NCBI GenBank assembly: GCA_963644945.1
Contig: CAVIQK010000001.1
Location: forward strand, 124,001-188,000
Reading direction: 5' to 3'
Length of the DNA: 64,000 nt
DNA from: CAVIQK01 sp963644945
GTDB taxonomy: Bacteria; Bacillota; Clostridia; Christensenellales; DTU072
Shown here: in pieces, positions 23,800-33,640 of the stretch
Layout: every line of letters starts with the position of its first letter
Numbering within the stretch: position 1 is the stretch's first letter
Position numbers and translations under genes: made by a program
The notes under the pieces: generated by a model
Database searches by the model: none
Seen by the model: only the letters and a program-made list of their open reading frames with translations
What the model was told of the DNA's origin: nothing

Positions 23800-26490
23800 A
23801 TGGGTATTTTTGATTTTATATTCAAAAGAGAAAAAGCAAGACAAATTAAAAAAGTTTCGGTAATTGCCGACCAAATCGAAGCACTTGCAGAAAAGTATGC
23901 AAGTTTTTCGGATGAGCAACTTAGATCCGAAACAGCCGTATTTAAGGAAAGACTTGCGTCCGGCGAGAGCCTTGACGACATACTTCCCGAGGCTTATGCG
24001 GTGGTAAGAGAGGCATCGGCAAGAGTGCTTAATATGCGACATTTCTATGTCCAACTTATCGGTGGAATCGTGTTGCATCAAGGTAGAATTGCCGAAATGA
24101 AAACCGGTGAAGGAAAAACTTTGGTTGAAACCTTGCCTGCATATTTGAATGCACTTACGGGAAAAGGCGTCCATATCGTCACAGTCAACGATTATCTTGC
24201 GAAACGTGATGCCGAGTGGATGGGCAAAGTGTTCGTATTTTTGGGACTTACGGTAGGCGTTTCGCTCAACAATATGTCCAAAGAAGAGAAAAAAGCCGCT
24301 TATGCAGCAGACATTACATATTGTACCAACAACGAATTGGGATTCGATTATCTACGTGACAATATGGTGCGTAGCAAAAATGACAAGTGTTTGAGAGGAC
24401 TTAATTATGTTATCATCGACGAAATCGACTCGATTTTGATAGATGAAGCACGTACCCCTCTAATAATTTCCGGTCAATCGAGCGAAAACAGTGAACTTTA
24501 CAAAAAAGTTTCGACATTCATAAGACGACTTGACGAGGACGATTACGAAATAGAACTCAAAGAAAATCAAATTTCTCTTTCGGAAAGCGGTATCGAGAAA
24601 GCCGAAGAATATTTTAATATCGAAAATCTCGGGGATCTTGAAAACGGCGATCTAAACCAAAAAATACAAATGGGACTTAGAGCGCATAAGTTGATGCAAA
24701 GAGATAAAGATTACATAATCGACAAAGGTCAAGTGCTTATTGTCGATGAGTTTACGGGAAGAGTCATGGCATCGAGAAGATATTCCAACGGTCTTCACCA
24801 GTCCATTGAAGCAAAAGAAGGTGTGCCTGTTAGGAACGAAAACCGCACCGTTGCGACGATAACTTTCCAAAATTTGTTCCGTCTATACAACAAAATTTCG
24901 GGTATGACGGGTACCGCTATGACCGAAGAAGCCGAATTCAAGGGCATTTATGAATTGGACGTTGTCGAAATTCCTACGAATAAAGACATGATAAGAGTAG
25001 ATGAGCCGGACAAGATTTATCCTAGCATGGAGGCGAAATATCAAGCCGTCATCGAGGACATCAAGGCGACTCACGCCAAGAACCAACCTATCCTTGTAGG
25101 TACCGTCGATGTCGATGTATCGGAAGATATATCCAGACGACTGAGTAAAATCAATATAAAACACAATGTTCTCAATGCCAAGAACAACGAAAACGAGGCG
25201 CATATTATTGCCCAAGCAGGTAAATTCGGTGCCGTCACCATTGCCACCAACATGGCAGGAAGAGGAACGGATATTTTGCTCGGCGGAAACCCCGAAGCAC
25301 TTACCAAAGAACAAATGGAAAAGGAAGGGTTTGATCCCGCTATAATCGAAATAGCGTCTGCGCACAATACTTTGACGGACGAAACCGAAATAGCCGCAAG
25401 AGCGAGATTTGAAAGTCTAAAAGAGGAGTTTTCAAAGGAAACCGAAAAAGAAAAAGAGCAAGTCGTAGCACTTGGCGGACTACGTGTAATAGGTGTTACA
25501 AGACACGAGTCAAGACGTATCGACAACCAGTTGAGAGGTCGTGCGGGAAGACAAGGAGATCCCGGATCGAGTTGTTTCTATTTGTCCTTTGAAGATAGTC
25601 TTGTCAAGAGATTCGGCGGAGACAGAATGAAGAGCCTTGTCGAGTCGCTAGGTGTTGCCGACGATATGGTCATTCAAATGCCCCTTCTTGCCAGACAAAT
25701 TGAGTCCGCACAAAAACGTTGTGAGGAACAAAACTATTCTATTCGTCGTTATACCTTAAACTACGACGATGTTATGAACAAGCAAAGAGAACTTATCTAT
25801 TCTCAACGTGACGAGGTTTTGGACGGCGTCGATGTCCACGAACAAATAGAAGGATTTTTCGAGAGTGTTTTGGACGGAGTTATGGAAGGGTATCGTGATT
25901 TTTCCGAGGAAGAAGAAGGTGAAGAATCTCTCAAAGCGTTCAATAGAAATTTGGAAGATGCACTCTTTTTGCCTAATACCGATCCGTTGACGATGGACGA
26001 CTGCGTGGAACTCGACAAGAAAGAAATTAGAGAAAAATTGTTTAAGGCGGCCATTGACGAGTATGAAAGAAAATGCGCTTTCGGCTCGGAACACGGCATT
26101 GATATAAAGGAAACCGAAAGGAGAATTCTACTTAACGCAGTCGATAAAAACTGGGTTGATCACATTGACCAAATGGATGCTCTCCGCTCGGGAATAGGAC
26201 TTAGGAGTTATGCCCAACTCGATCCTATCATGGAATATAGAAGAGAAGGTATGGATATGTTCGACAGAATGGTCGATGAGATCAAGAGAATGACTGTCTA
26301 TACCGTGACGAGATGGGATGTCGAAAAGGATGTCGAGATTCTTGATGCATACAAAATCGATCTTGCGAAGAGATCTCGCAAACCCGTAACCAGTCAAAAG
26401 GCAACCGACCAAAGCGGAAGAAAAATCGGTCCCAATTCGCCTTGTCCTTGCGGATCCGGTAAGAAATATAAAAACTGTTGTGGGAAGTAA
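23800..26490 (+). CDS. secA: Preprotein translocase ATPase SecA
   Basis: The 896-residue motor pushes preproteins through SecYEG. Walker A MKTGEGKT and the DEAD-type VIIDEIDSILIDEARTPLIISG segment are in NBD1, the preprotein-crosslinking domain follows (residues ~220-370), and NBD2 carries TNMAGRGTDILLGGNPEA and GRAGRQGDPGSS. The protein ends with the zinc-binding SEC-C motif CPCGSGKKYKNCCGK. Full canonical length; nothing suggests a specialised SecA2. It heads a probable operon with prfB, tsaD, a methyltransferase and rsmI; prfB following secA is a common arrangement. Confidence 0.98.
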   Translation: MGIFDFIFKREKARQIKKVSVIADQIEALAEKYASFSDEQLRSETAVFKERLASGESLDDILPEAYAVVREASARVLNMRHFYVQLIGGIVLHQGRIAEMKTGEGKTLVETLPAYLNALTGKGVHIVTVNDYLAKRDAEWMGKVFVFLGLTVGVSLNNMSKEEKKAAYAADITYCTNNELGFDYLRDNMVRSKNDKCLRGLNYVIIDEIDSILIDEARTPLIISGQSSENSELYKKVSTFIRRLDEDDYEIELKENQISLSESGIEKAEEYFNIENLGDLENGDLNQKIQMGLRAHKLMQRDKDYIIDKGQVLIVDEFTGRVMASRRYSNGLHQSIEAKEGVPVRNENRTVATITFQNLFRLYNKISGMTGTAMTEEAEFKGIYELDVVEIPTNKDMIRVDEPDKIYPSMEAKYQAVIEDIKATHAKNQPILVGTVDVDVSEDISRRLSKINIKHNVLNAKNNENEAHIIAQAGKFGAVTIATNMAGRGTDILLGGNPEALTKEQMEKEGFDPAIIEIASAHNTLTDETEIAARARFESLKEEFSKETEKEKEQVVALGGLRVIGVTRHESRRIDNQLRGRAGRQGDPGSSCFYLSFEDSLVKRFGGDRMKSLVESLGVADDMVIQMPLLARQIESAQKRCEEQNYSIRRYTLNYDDVMNKQRELIYSQRDEVLDGVDVHEQIEGFFESVLDGVMEGYRDFSEEEEGEESLKAFNRNLEDALFLPNTDPLTMDDCVELDKKEIREKLFKAAIDEYERKCAFGSEHGIDIKETERRILLNAVDKNWVDHIDQMDALRSGIGLRSYAQLDPIMEYRREGMDMFDRMVDEIKRMTVYTVTRWDVEKDVEILDAYKIDLAKRSRKPVTSQKATDQSGRKIGPNSPCPCGSGKKYKNCCGK

Positions 26491-26492
26491 TC

Positions 26493-27590
26493 ATGATAGA
26501 CAAGTATCAAACAAATCAAAAAATTCAAGAACTCAACGATTCCGTCAGAGTAAGCAACGATGCTTTGAAGGTGGAAGAAAAAAGAGTTAGGTTGAAAGAA
26601 ATTGAGGCTCTCCAAAAGGAGCCCGATTTTTGGTTGGATGTAGAAAAAGCCAATGCTTTGTCAAAGGAAGCGTCGGCGCTAGGTAGAGTAGTAAACAAAG
26701 TCGATGCCCTCAAAAAGGAAATCGAAGGCTTTTCGGAACTTGTCGATATGGCGATAGAACTCGGCGGTGACGAGGAAGAAAACGAAGTTAAAGAAAAACT
26801 AAAAGACCTTGAAAAGCGTATTAAAGAATTGTCCATTACGGCACTTTTTAGAGGAAAGTATGACGGCAACGATGCGATTTTGACGATACATGCGGGCGCC
26901 GGTGGCACCGAGGCTCAGGACTGGGCGGACATGTTGTTTAGAATGTACACGAGGTTTTCGGAAAGGGAAGGCTATAAAGTAAAGGTCCTTGATATACTTG
27001 AAATGGAAGATGCCGGAATCAAATCGGTGACGATGGAAATTTCCGGAGAGAACGTGTATGGGTACCTAAAAGCCGAAAAAGGGGTACACAGACTCGTAAG
27101 AATATCTCCTTTTGATGCCAACAAAAGAAGACACACGTCTTTCGCTTCGGTCGAGGTTATGCCTGTTATCGATGACGACGGCGGAGTGGTTATCAACCCC
27201 GACGATTTGAGAATCGACACTTATAGAAGTGGCGGAAAGGGCGGACAAAACGTCAACAAGGTTTCGTCTGCTATTCGTATTACGCATATCCCTACAAACA
27301 TTGTCGTGCAGTGCCAAAACGAGAGAAGTCAGTTGCAAAACAAGGAAATGGCAATGAAGATGCTCACGTCTAAACTTATCGAGTTGCAAGAAAGAGAACG
27401 TGAAGAACGTGATGCGGAGATCAAAGGGGCTATCAAGAAAATCGAGTGGGGTAGCCAAATTAGGTCGTATGTTTTTTGTCCGTACACCATGGTGAAAGAT
27501 CATCGTACCGATTATGAAGTGGGCGATGTGTATGCCGTTATGGACGGAGATATTGAAGGATTTATTGTCGAATATCTTAAAATGAGTTGA
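26493..27590 (+). CDS. prfB: Peptide chain release factor 2, without programmed frameshift
   Basis: A 365-residue class I release factor for UGA and UAA stops. The stop-recognition tripeptide SPF is at 205-207 and the catalytic GGQ at 250-252. Many bacteria control prfB by a +1 frameshift at an early in-frame UGA; here the frame is open through the region where that site sits (around residues 20-35), so the autoregulatory shift is absent. The frame extends back to a TTG at 26478 but that overlaps the secA stop region, and the ATG at 26493 with GGGAAGT upstream is better. TGA is used as a stop by several genes here, including this one. Confidence 0.95.
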   Translation: MIDKYQTNQKIQELNDSVRVSNDALKVEEKRVRLKEIEALQKEPDFWLDVEKANALSKEASALGRVVNKVDALKKEIEGFSELVDMAIELGGDEEENEVKEKLKDLEKRIKELSITALFRGKYDGNDAILTIHAGAGGTEAQDWADMLFRMYTRFSEREGYKVKVLDILEMEDAGIKSVTMEISGENVYGYLKAEKGVHRLVRISPFDANKRRHTSFASVEVMPVIDDDGGVVINPDDLRIDTYRSGGKGGQNVNKVSSAIRITHIPTNIVVQCQNERSQLQNKEMAMKMLTSKLIELQEREREERDAEIKGAIKKIEWGSQIRSYVFCPYTMVKDHRTDYEVGDVYAVMDGDIEGFIVEYLKMS

Positions 27591-27597
27591 GGTTGTC

Positions 27598-28644
27598 GTG
27601 GGTTATTATGAAAGAGCCGTCGAAAAACTTGACGGGGTTAGGAATAAAAAAGATTTGACGATTTTGTCAATAGAATCGAGTTGCGACGAGACTGCCGTTG
27701 CCATTTTGGTGGGGGACGAGGTCAAAGCCGATATAATTTCGTCACAAATAGAGATTCATAAAAGATTCGGAGGCGTTGTCCCCGAAATTGCATCGAGAAA
27801 ACACACCGAAGCCATTGACAATCTTGTAGAAGAGGCGCTTACTAAGGCAGAGATTACTCTTGACAAGGTGGATGTAATAGCGGTGACTTACGGAGCGGGG
27901 CTTCTCGGGGCTTTGCTTGTAGGAGTCACGTATGCAAAGGCACTCGCTTTTGCGACCGACAAACCGCTTGTCGCCGTCAACCATGTTAAAGGGCATATAG
28001 AGGCCAATAAAATTGTCAACAAGGATCTAAAACCGCCGTTCATTTCTTTGCTTTGTAGCGGTGGACATACGGAAATTACTAAGGTTGAAGAGTCGGGTGA
28101 AACCCTTCTCGGCAGAACCCAAGACGATGCCGTAGGAGAGGCTTTTGACAAAGTGGCAAGAGTCATAGGACTCTCTTATCCCGGGGGACCGGAGATAGAA
28201 AAAGCATCCAAAGGAAGAGTGGGGAGCATCGAGTTTTCTAAACCTCTCAAGGGGCAAGCAGGCTATGATTTTTCCTATTCGGGACTCAAAACACAAGTTA
28301 TAAATTATGTGCGAAACCGTGAGGCAAGAGGCGAAACTATCGACAGAGAAGAAGTGGCGTCGAGTTTTCAACGTGTAGCGGTCGAGATGCTTGTAGAAAA
28401 TGCGATAAGGGCATGTCTAGATACCAAAATCATGGTCTTGTCTGCCGGTGGCGGAGTATGTGCCAACGGATATTTGAGAGAAAAACTCTCGGAAGAAACG
28501 ACGAAAAACGGCATAAAACTCTATCTTCCCGAAAAAAGATTTTGTACGGACAATGCCGTCATGATAGCATCAAAAGCAAGGTCGATGATACTCTCGGGAT
28601 CGCTCCCATCCGACCTTGATCTAGATGCAGAACCCAACTTATAA
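27598..28644 (+). CDS. tsaD: tRNA threonylcarbamoyladenosine transferase TsaD
   Basis: A 348-residue ASKHA-fold enzyme that transfers the threonylcarbamoyl group to A37 of ANN-decoding tRNAs. Typical motifs are ILSIESSCDETAVAI, the iron-binding HxxxH of VNHVKGHIEA, and CSGGHTE. The start is GTG at 27598 with TTGAGG upstream; a 20-residue lead before the conserved ESSCDET is longer than in many homologues, and no better start is visible. Partner genes tsaB/tsaE are not in the window. Confidence 0.95.
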   Translation: MGYYERAVEKLDGVRNKKDLTILSIESSCDETAVAILVGDEVKADIISSQIEIHKRFGGVVPEIASRKHTEAIDNLVEEALTKAEITLDKVDVIAVTYGAGLLGALLVGVTYAKALAFATDKPLVAVNHVKGHIEANKIVNKDLKPPFISLLCSGGHTEITKVEESGETLLGRTQDDAVGEAFDKVARVIGLSYPGGPEIEKASKGRVGSIEFSKPLKGQAGYDFSYSGLKTQVINYVRNREARGETIDREEVASSFQRVAVEMLVENAIRACLDTKIMVLSAGGGVCANGYLREKLSEETTKNGIKLYLPEKRFCTDNAVMIASKARSMILSGSLPSDLDLDAEPNL

Positions 28645-28662
28645 AAGATTTTGATTTTCAAT

Positions 28663-29397
28663 ATGCACGACAAAAGTTTGATAAAATCTGACGAAAGACT
28701 GGATGATTTGGAGTGTAAATCTCTTTTTATCATACAAAAAAAAGGCGGTTATGCCTTTACCGGTGATGCCGTACTTTTGGCAAATTCGGTAAAAGCCACA
28801 AGCGGTGAAACCGTTGTCGATTTAGGGACGGGATCGGGTGTAATTGCTACCATTGTCGCCGCCAAAACCAAAGCAAAAGTCGTGTATGGCATCGAGATTC
28901 AAGAGTCTCTTGCCGACCGAGCCAAAAGAAGTGTGATTTACAACGGTCTTGAAGACGTGGTCAAGATTAAAAATATGGATATGCGTAAAGCCCCCGACCT
29001 TTTTAAGGGTGTAGGAGTGGATGTCGTGGTTGTCAATCCCCCATATTTTAAGTGGGACGGAGCAGAAGTCAACGAAAAGAATATTGCAAGGTCCGAGATT
29101 GCGATTACACTTGAAGAGATCGTCAAAGTCGCTAGCGACATATTGAAATTCGGCGGAAGATTTTATATGATTTCCAAAACCGAAAGACTGGTCGATGCAC
29201 TCTTTTATATGCGCAAGTATAAAATCGAGCCCAAGACTTTACGGATGGTCGTGCCAAAGCCGGGAAGAACTGCCGATACCTTCATTGTCGAAGGGCGAAA
29301 AAACGGTCAAGAAGGGTTCAAGGTGATTGGCGATCTTGTCGTGAGAAACAGTGACGGAGAACTTACCGACGAAGCAAGGAGAATGTACGGAAAATGA
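28663..29397 (+). CDS. tRNA1(Val) A37 N6-methyltransferase family protein
   Basis: A 244-residue SAM-dependent methyltransferase. The SAM-binding motif VVDLGTGSGVIAT and the N6-adenine signature NPPYF are clear, and the N-terminal GYAFTGDAVLLANSV matches the TrmN6/YabB family. The frame extends back to a TTG at 28651 but ATG at 28663 is preferred; neither has a clear ribosome-binding site. It overlaps rsmI by four bases (ATGA), as in many Firmicutes where these two genes are neighbours. Confidence 0.88.
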   Translation: MHDKSLIKSDERLDDLECKSLFIIQKKGGYAFTGDAVLLANSVKATSGETVVDLGTGSGVIATIVAAKTKAKVVYGIEIQESLADRAKRSVIYNGLEDVVKIKNMDMRKAPDLFKGVGVDVVVVNPPYFKWDGAEVNEKNIARSEIAITLEEIVKVASDILKFGGRFYMISKTERLVDALFYMRKYKIEPKTLRMVVPKPGRTADTFIVEGRKNGQEGFKVIGDLVVRNSDGELTDEARRMYGK

Positions 29398-30197
29398 GTA
29401 AACTTTACATTGTAGGTACACCGATAGGCAACTTGGAAGATATAACTTTGAGGGCATTGAAAACGCTAAAAGAGGTCGATATTGTCGCATCGGAAGACAC
29501 TAGACATACAAGCATACTTTTACAAAAATACGATATAAAAAAGCCTCTCGTGTCGTACTATAAGCAAAAAGAAAACGAAATGGCAGACAAGATTTGCGAC
29601 ATGATAAGCGAAGGGAAAAACGTTGCTCTCGTGACCGATGCGGGCATGCCTGCGATAAGCGACCCGGGGGCAATTCTCGTGAGAAAGGCAAGAAGCAAAG
29701 GACTCGATATAGAAGTAGTCCCCGGACCGACTGCGGTTTGTTCGGCAGTGGCGCTTGCCGGTCTAAAAGGAAGAGGCTTCATATTCGTAGGATTTTTACC
29801 CGAAAAGAAGAAAGATAAAGACGAGATTTTGGACAGTGTAAAAGTGTCGGGAATGCCCATTGTCTTTTATGTGGCTCCTCACGATTTGAGCGAAACTCTA
29901 AGTTATTTGCACGAAAAACTCGGCGATAGACCTGTATATGCTTGCAAGGAACTCACCAAAATACACGAGACCGTATATAGCGGAACCCTTGGCGAAATAG
30001 AGATAGAAAGCGAAAAAGGCGAATTCGTGGTCATTGTAGATGAAAATACCGAGACGGACAAAAAAGATATTGCGGAACTCATTGAAGAAGTCAATATTCT
30101 TGTAAAAAAGGGAACGACCAAAAAAGATGCTCTTAAATCTGTTGCCGACAAGTACGGTGTGTCAAAGAACTTGTTGTACGCAGAATATCATAAATAA
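29394..30197 (+). CDS. rsmI: 16S rRNA cytidine-1402 2'-O-methyltransferase
   Basis: A 267-residue tetrapyrrole-methylase-fold enzyme that methylates C1402 in the ribosomal P site. The N-terminus LYIVGTPIGNLEDITLRALKTL and the SEDTRHT and VTDAGMPAISDPG segments are signature sequences of RsmI. Its ATG overlaps the previous stop by four bases. It ends the secA operon, followed by a terminator. Confidence 0.95.
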   Translation: MSKLYIVGTPIGNLEDITLRALKTLKEVDIVASEDTRHTSILLQKYDIKKPLVSYYKQKENEMADKICDMISEGKNVALVTDAGMPAISDPGAILVRKARSKGLDIEVVPGPTAVCSAVALAGLKGRGFIFVGFLPEKKKDKDEILDSVKVSGMPIVFYVAPHDLSETLSYLHEKLGDRPVYACKELTKIHETVYSGTLGEIEIESEKGEFVVIVDENTETDKKDIAELIEEVNILVKKGTTKKDALKSVADKYGVSKNLLYAEYHK

Positions 30198-30206
30198 AGA
30201 AAATAA

Positions 30207-30236
30207 AAAAGGCGATTTGATTCGCCTTTTGTTTTA
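30207..30236. terminator. Bidirectional terminator between rsmI and the PAP2 gene
   Basis: AAAAGGCGA (30207-30215) pairs with TCGCCTTTT (30222-30230); T-rich tracts occur on both strands, so it can serve both convergent units. Confidence 0.85.
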
Positions 30237-30257
30237 GTCACTTTGTAAATCGTTAGG

Positions 30258-30914
30258 TTATGATTTTTGGACGCAAGCGGAATGTAGGAAAGCAAGATAG
30301 CCAAAACTTATTACTCCCGACAATAAAATACCGCCGATAATGTCCGTAAACCAATGGACTCCGGACAGCAGTCTAAATACGACCATTATTACCATCAATA
30401 CGGAAGAAATTATGGCTAATGCGATTCTAATTTTTTTGTTGTTTAGATCTTTCCATATTGCCATAAGCGATGTTGACAAAACCGTCAAGAAAAGGAAAGT
30501 GTGCGATGACGGAAAAGATGCTTCCAGCGTGTCGCCGATAGGTCTATAATTTACAGGAAAAATCTCAAATAAAACATAACAAAATGCTACCAAAATATAG
30601 ACACCTGCAAGTCCTAAAATACGTTTATCGACAAGGTGAAGGTGTTTTCTTTTGAGTAGTTGAATAATTCCTACGACAGCAAAAACTCCCATTAGCGCAA
30701 TAGCGATATAACCTAATATTTCGGTGATAACGTAAAATGCGTGGTTTGGAGATATTGCCGATTTTACGGCATTGTTGAGCGAGGAAAAACCTATTTCGGA
30801 GCCTTGTAGTCCACTCTTAGAAGTATCCACTATCATAAGAAGGATAAGGAGAAGATTAAAGCAAAAAAGAAAAGCGGTAGATATTAAGATATAGGGATTT
30901 TTAATTTTTTTCAT
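30258..30914 (-). CDS. PAP2 family membrane phosphatase
   Basis: A 218-residue membrane protein with about six helices and the PAP2 phosphatase motifs: NYRP (motif 1 remnant), PSSHT (motif 2) and SGVHWFTDIIGG (motif 3 with catalytic His and Asp). Such enzymes dephosphorylate lipid phosphates, for example undecaprenyl pyrophosphate or phosphatidylglycerophosphate. GAGGAT precedes the ATG. It is 56 bp downstream of the phospholipase C-like gene on the same strand. Substrate unknown. Confidence 0.87.
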   Translation of the reverse strand: MKKIKNPYILISTAFLFCFNLLLILLMIVDTSKSGLQGSEIGFSSLNNAVKSAISPNHAFYVITEILGYIAIALMGVFAVVGIIQLLKRKHLHLVDKRILGLAGVYILVAFCYVLFEIFPVNYRPIGDTLEASFPSSHTFLFLTVLSTSLMAIWKDLNNKKIRIALAIISSVLMVIMVVFRLLSGVHWFTDIIGGILLSGVISFGYLAFLHSACVQKS

Positions 30915-30970
30915 TGTTGTATCCTCGTTGTTTGGGGTGCCAAAAGTGGCAATTTAGCGACCGAAACTCC

Positions 30971-31885
30971 TTAATATGTACGTAGTCCTTCGTAGTTGAC
31001 GGAGAAATCTTTTTTGTCTAAAACACCTCTCGTTTCGATGGCTTGTGTGAATTTGAGTATATAATCGACAGACTTGTCTATGGCGATTTCGTAGAGTTCG
31101 ATCATGTTTTTGTCGGAAAGTTCTTCTTCGTTTCTTACGACATTAAAGGGACGTCTGTCTTCGTTGAATAGATCCACTTGTCCGTATCCCACAGGGGGAC
31201 GAAGGAGGGAAGATACACTCTTTTTTAGATCAAAGGCATTTTCTACCCAACTGAAAAAACGTTTTTTGATACCGTATTTATCTTTCCACAATATGCCGAA
31301 AAAGTTGGATATTGCGAAAGAAAATTCGATCTTACTGATAGGCACGTCGTAGCGGTAAACTTTGTTGATTACTTCTCTATATAACATGCCGATTTCTTTT
31401 TTGACTTTGTGAGGCGCTTTGCCACAAGAGAGGGAAGAAAAGTCCCTAGCATCGAGTCCTTTTCTGTCTTTCAGCACCCATTCGTCAAGGGTAGATTCGA
31501 TAATGTTGTGAATATTCATTTGATATTCTGCGGCATAATCTCTGGTAAGTCCTTCTTCGGACAAAAAGTAAACAAGCGGGTGAAGAGTATGGTCCGCAAC
31601 ATAGTGGGTGAGTAGCCCTAGCATGTATGCCGTTTGAGTTTCGTTCCTTGTTCTGTTTAGGTGTATCACCGACTTTTCAAAAGTTTCATATACATGGTTG
31701 AAGTGCATGCGGTTGGAGTATCTTGCGGAGACGTCGCCGATTTCTCGCAATGTGTAAAGAAAGTCCGGACCGATGGAACCTAGATTGTAGGCACTTCTGT
31801 TGCGATCGATAAGCGATTTTATATCGTCGGGGAGTTTATCTAAGACTTCTTCTGCTAGAAAATAATGTGTTATTAAATTTGGCAT
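30971..31885 (-). CDS. Zinc-dependent phospholipase C-like protein
   Basis: A 304-residue protein of the zinc-dependent phospholipase C family. The N-terminal MPNLITHYFLAEEVL, GSIGPDFLY and the HYVADHTLHPLVYF segments supply the His and Asp residues that bind zinc in that fold. There is no signal peptide, so unlike the secreted clostridial toxin it should act in the cytoplasm, as do many uncharacterised Firmicutes members. AAGGAG precedes the ATG. It follows the alpha-glucosidase gene by nine bases and probably shares its transcript. Confidence 0.85.
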   Translation of the reverse strand: MPNLITHYFLAEEVLDKLPDDIKSLIDRNRSAYNLGSIGPDFLYTLREIGDVSARYSNRMHFNHVYETFEKSVIHLNRTRNETQTAYMLGLLTHYVADHTLHPLVYFLSEEGLTRDYAAEYQMNIHNIIESTLDEWVLKDRKGLDARDFSSLSCGKAPHKVKKEIGMLYREVINKVYRYDVPISKIEFSFAISNFFGILWKDKYGIKKRFFSWVENAFDLKKSVSSLLRPPVGYGQVDLFNEDRRPFNVVRNEEELSDKNMIELYEIAIDKSVDYILKFTQAIETRGVLDKKDFSVNYEGLRTY

Positions 31886-31894
31886 AATAACTCC

Positions 31895-33568
31895 TTATAA
31901 TAGGTAGAACACCATTGCTTCGTATGGCGACAAGACCATGTTGGAAAGGTATCTTTCGTGTTCGTAGTTGTGAAGTATAAGGTCGCATTTTTCCCATGCG
32001 GCATCTTTCGGGAGGTTGAAGGGAACTTCCTTATTTGTGAAGTTGCAGATGACGAAAAGTCTTTCGCCATGCCACATTCTTTCGTAGCACCAAACATTCT
32101 TGTCACCGGTGAAATTCTCTTTGTAAATGCCGTATTTGACAATGTCGGATGACTTTCTAAATGCAATGACTTCCTTGTAAAAATTGAGAATTGAGTCGGG
32201 ATCGGTTTCGGCATCTTGCACGTTGATTGTGCAGTGGTTGGGGTTGACCTTAAACCATGGCGTGCCTGTCGTAAAACCTGCGTTTTCGTCCGGTGTCCAT
32301 TGCATAGGGGTACGTGCTTGGTCACGACCGATTTTGTCGTAACAATGTTTGATGAGCGGACGGAACAACGGCTCGAAAATACCAAAAGACTTCCTTATGT
32401 TTTTGACAAAGACGTCTTCATATTCGTCAATGGAATCGAATTTGCAGTTGAGCATGCCGATTTCTTGCCCTTGATAAATGTAAGGCGTGCCTTGGAGCAT
32501 TTGTAGAGCGATACAAAGCATCTTGCCGGCTTCGATACGATATTCTTTGAAATTGCCGACGTACCTAGAAAGCGATCTCGGTTGGTCGTGGTTTTCGAGA
32601 TATAGGGCATTCCAGCCTCTGCCTCTCATGCCGTGTTGCCATTTGCGGAATATCTTTTTGAACTTTTTGAGATTGAATTTTACAGGGAAAACTTGGGCAA
32701 CGGTATCTGCGGACAAATGTTCGAAGGTAAATACGGTGTCAAGTTCTTCTCTGGTTTCGTCACAATACAATATGCCTTGTTCGATGGTGACTCCTGCGGC
32801 TTCGCCGACTGTCATGGTGTCGCCCGTAGAAAAAGCATTTTTGTTGAGATCGTGCAAATATTCGTGAATTTTAGGACCGTGTGTAAAATACTCGTCGCCT
32901 CTTGAAACCAAACTGAATTTGCCGTTTTTGAAGCGAGAATCTTTGGAAATATACGTGATTACGTCGCAACGGAATCCGTCAACTCCTAGGTCTATCCAAT
33001 ACTTGACGATGTCGGCAATTTCTTGTCTTACCTTAGGATTGTTCCAATTGAGATCAGGTTGTTTTTTGGAAAACAAATGGAGATAATATTCTCCGCTTTT
33101 AGGATCTTTTTCCCAAGCCGTTCCGCCGAATCTCGAAGTCCAATTGTTGGGGGGACGTTTTCCGCCGGCACGACCTTTTTTGAATATATAATAATCTCTA
33201 TAAGGAGAAGTGGGATCTTCTAGGGCTTTTTGGAACCATTCGTGTTCGTCGGACGTGTGGTTGGCGACAAGGTCCATTATTAGACGGATGCCACGTTTGT
33301 GCATTTCCGCAATCATTTGTTTGAAGTCGTCGAGAGTGCCGAATTCGGGAAGAATATCTCTATAATCCGAAATGTCGTATCCGTTGTCGTCGCAAGGAGA
33401 TTTGTAGATAGGCGAAAGCCATATTGCGTTGACACCGAGAGATGCGATGTAATCGAGTTTTTGGATGATGCCTTGGAGATCTCCTATACCGTCACCGTTG
33501 GAATCATAAAAACTTCTAGGGTAAATTTGGTAGATTACCGCATTTTTGTACCATCTGGTCTTTTCCAT
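31895..33568 (-). CDS. GH13 alpha-glucosidase (oligo-1,6-glucosidase type)
   Basis: A 557-residue intracellular glycoside hydrolase with the (beta/alpha)8 barrel of GH13 subfamily 31. Catalytic residues are visible: nucleophile Asp in GFRCDVI, acid/base Glu in TVGEAAG, transition-state Asp in ENHDQPR. Conserved DLVANHTSDEH and QEIGML segments agree. It likely hydrolyses terminal alpha-1,6 or alpha-1,4 glucose from isomaltose- or sucrose-like oligosaccharides. The frame reaches a GTG at 33574 but AAGGAG directly abuts it, so the ATG at 33568 is the start. Nearby sugar symporter and lipoprotein genes make a carbohydrate-uptake locus plausible. Confidence 0.93.
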   Translation of the reverse strand: MEKTRWYKNAVIYQIYPRSFYDSNGDGIGDLQGIIQKLDYIASLGVNAIWLSPIYKSPCDDNGYDISDYRDILPEFGTLDDFKQMIAEMHKRGIRLIMDLVANHTSDEHEWFQKALEDPTSPYRDYYIFKKGRAGGKRPPNNWTSRFGGTAWEKDPKSGEYYLHLFSKKQPDLNWNNPKVRQEIADIVKYWIDLGVDGFRCDVITYISKDSRFKNGKFSLVSRGDEYFTHGPKIHEYLHDLNKNAFSTGDTMTVGEAAGVTIEQGILYCDETREELDTVFTFEHLSADTVAQVFPVKFNLKKFKKIFRKWQHGMRGRGWNALYLENHDQPRSLSRYVGNFKEYRIEAGKMLCIALQMLQGTPYIYQGQEIGMLNCKFDSIDEYEDVFVKNIRKSFGIFEPLFRPLIKHCYDKIGRDQARTPMQWTPDENAGFTTGTPWFKVNPNHCTINVQDAETDPDSILNFYKEVIAFRKSSDIVKYGIYKENFTGDKNVWCYERMWHGERLFVICNFTNKEVPFNLPKDAAWEKCDLILHNYEHERYLSNMVLSPYEAMVFYLL

Positions 33569-33640
33569 AAACACTCCTTTGAATCGAAATTCAGTGTAGA
33601 TATTATTATAACATATATTTAGAAAAAATACTATAAATTT

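Noticed and set aside
31873..32385. 170-codon ORF within the alpha-glucosidase gene in another frame of the same strand
   Set aside because: The GH13 frame is complete with all catalytic residues and continues to its stop; no frameshift is needed.
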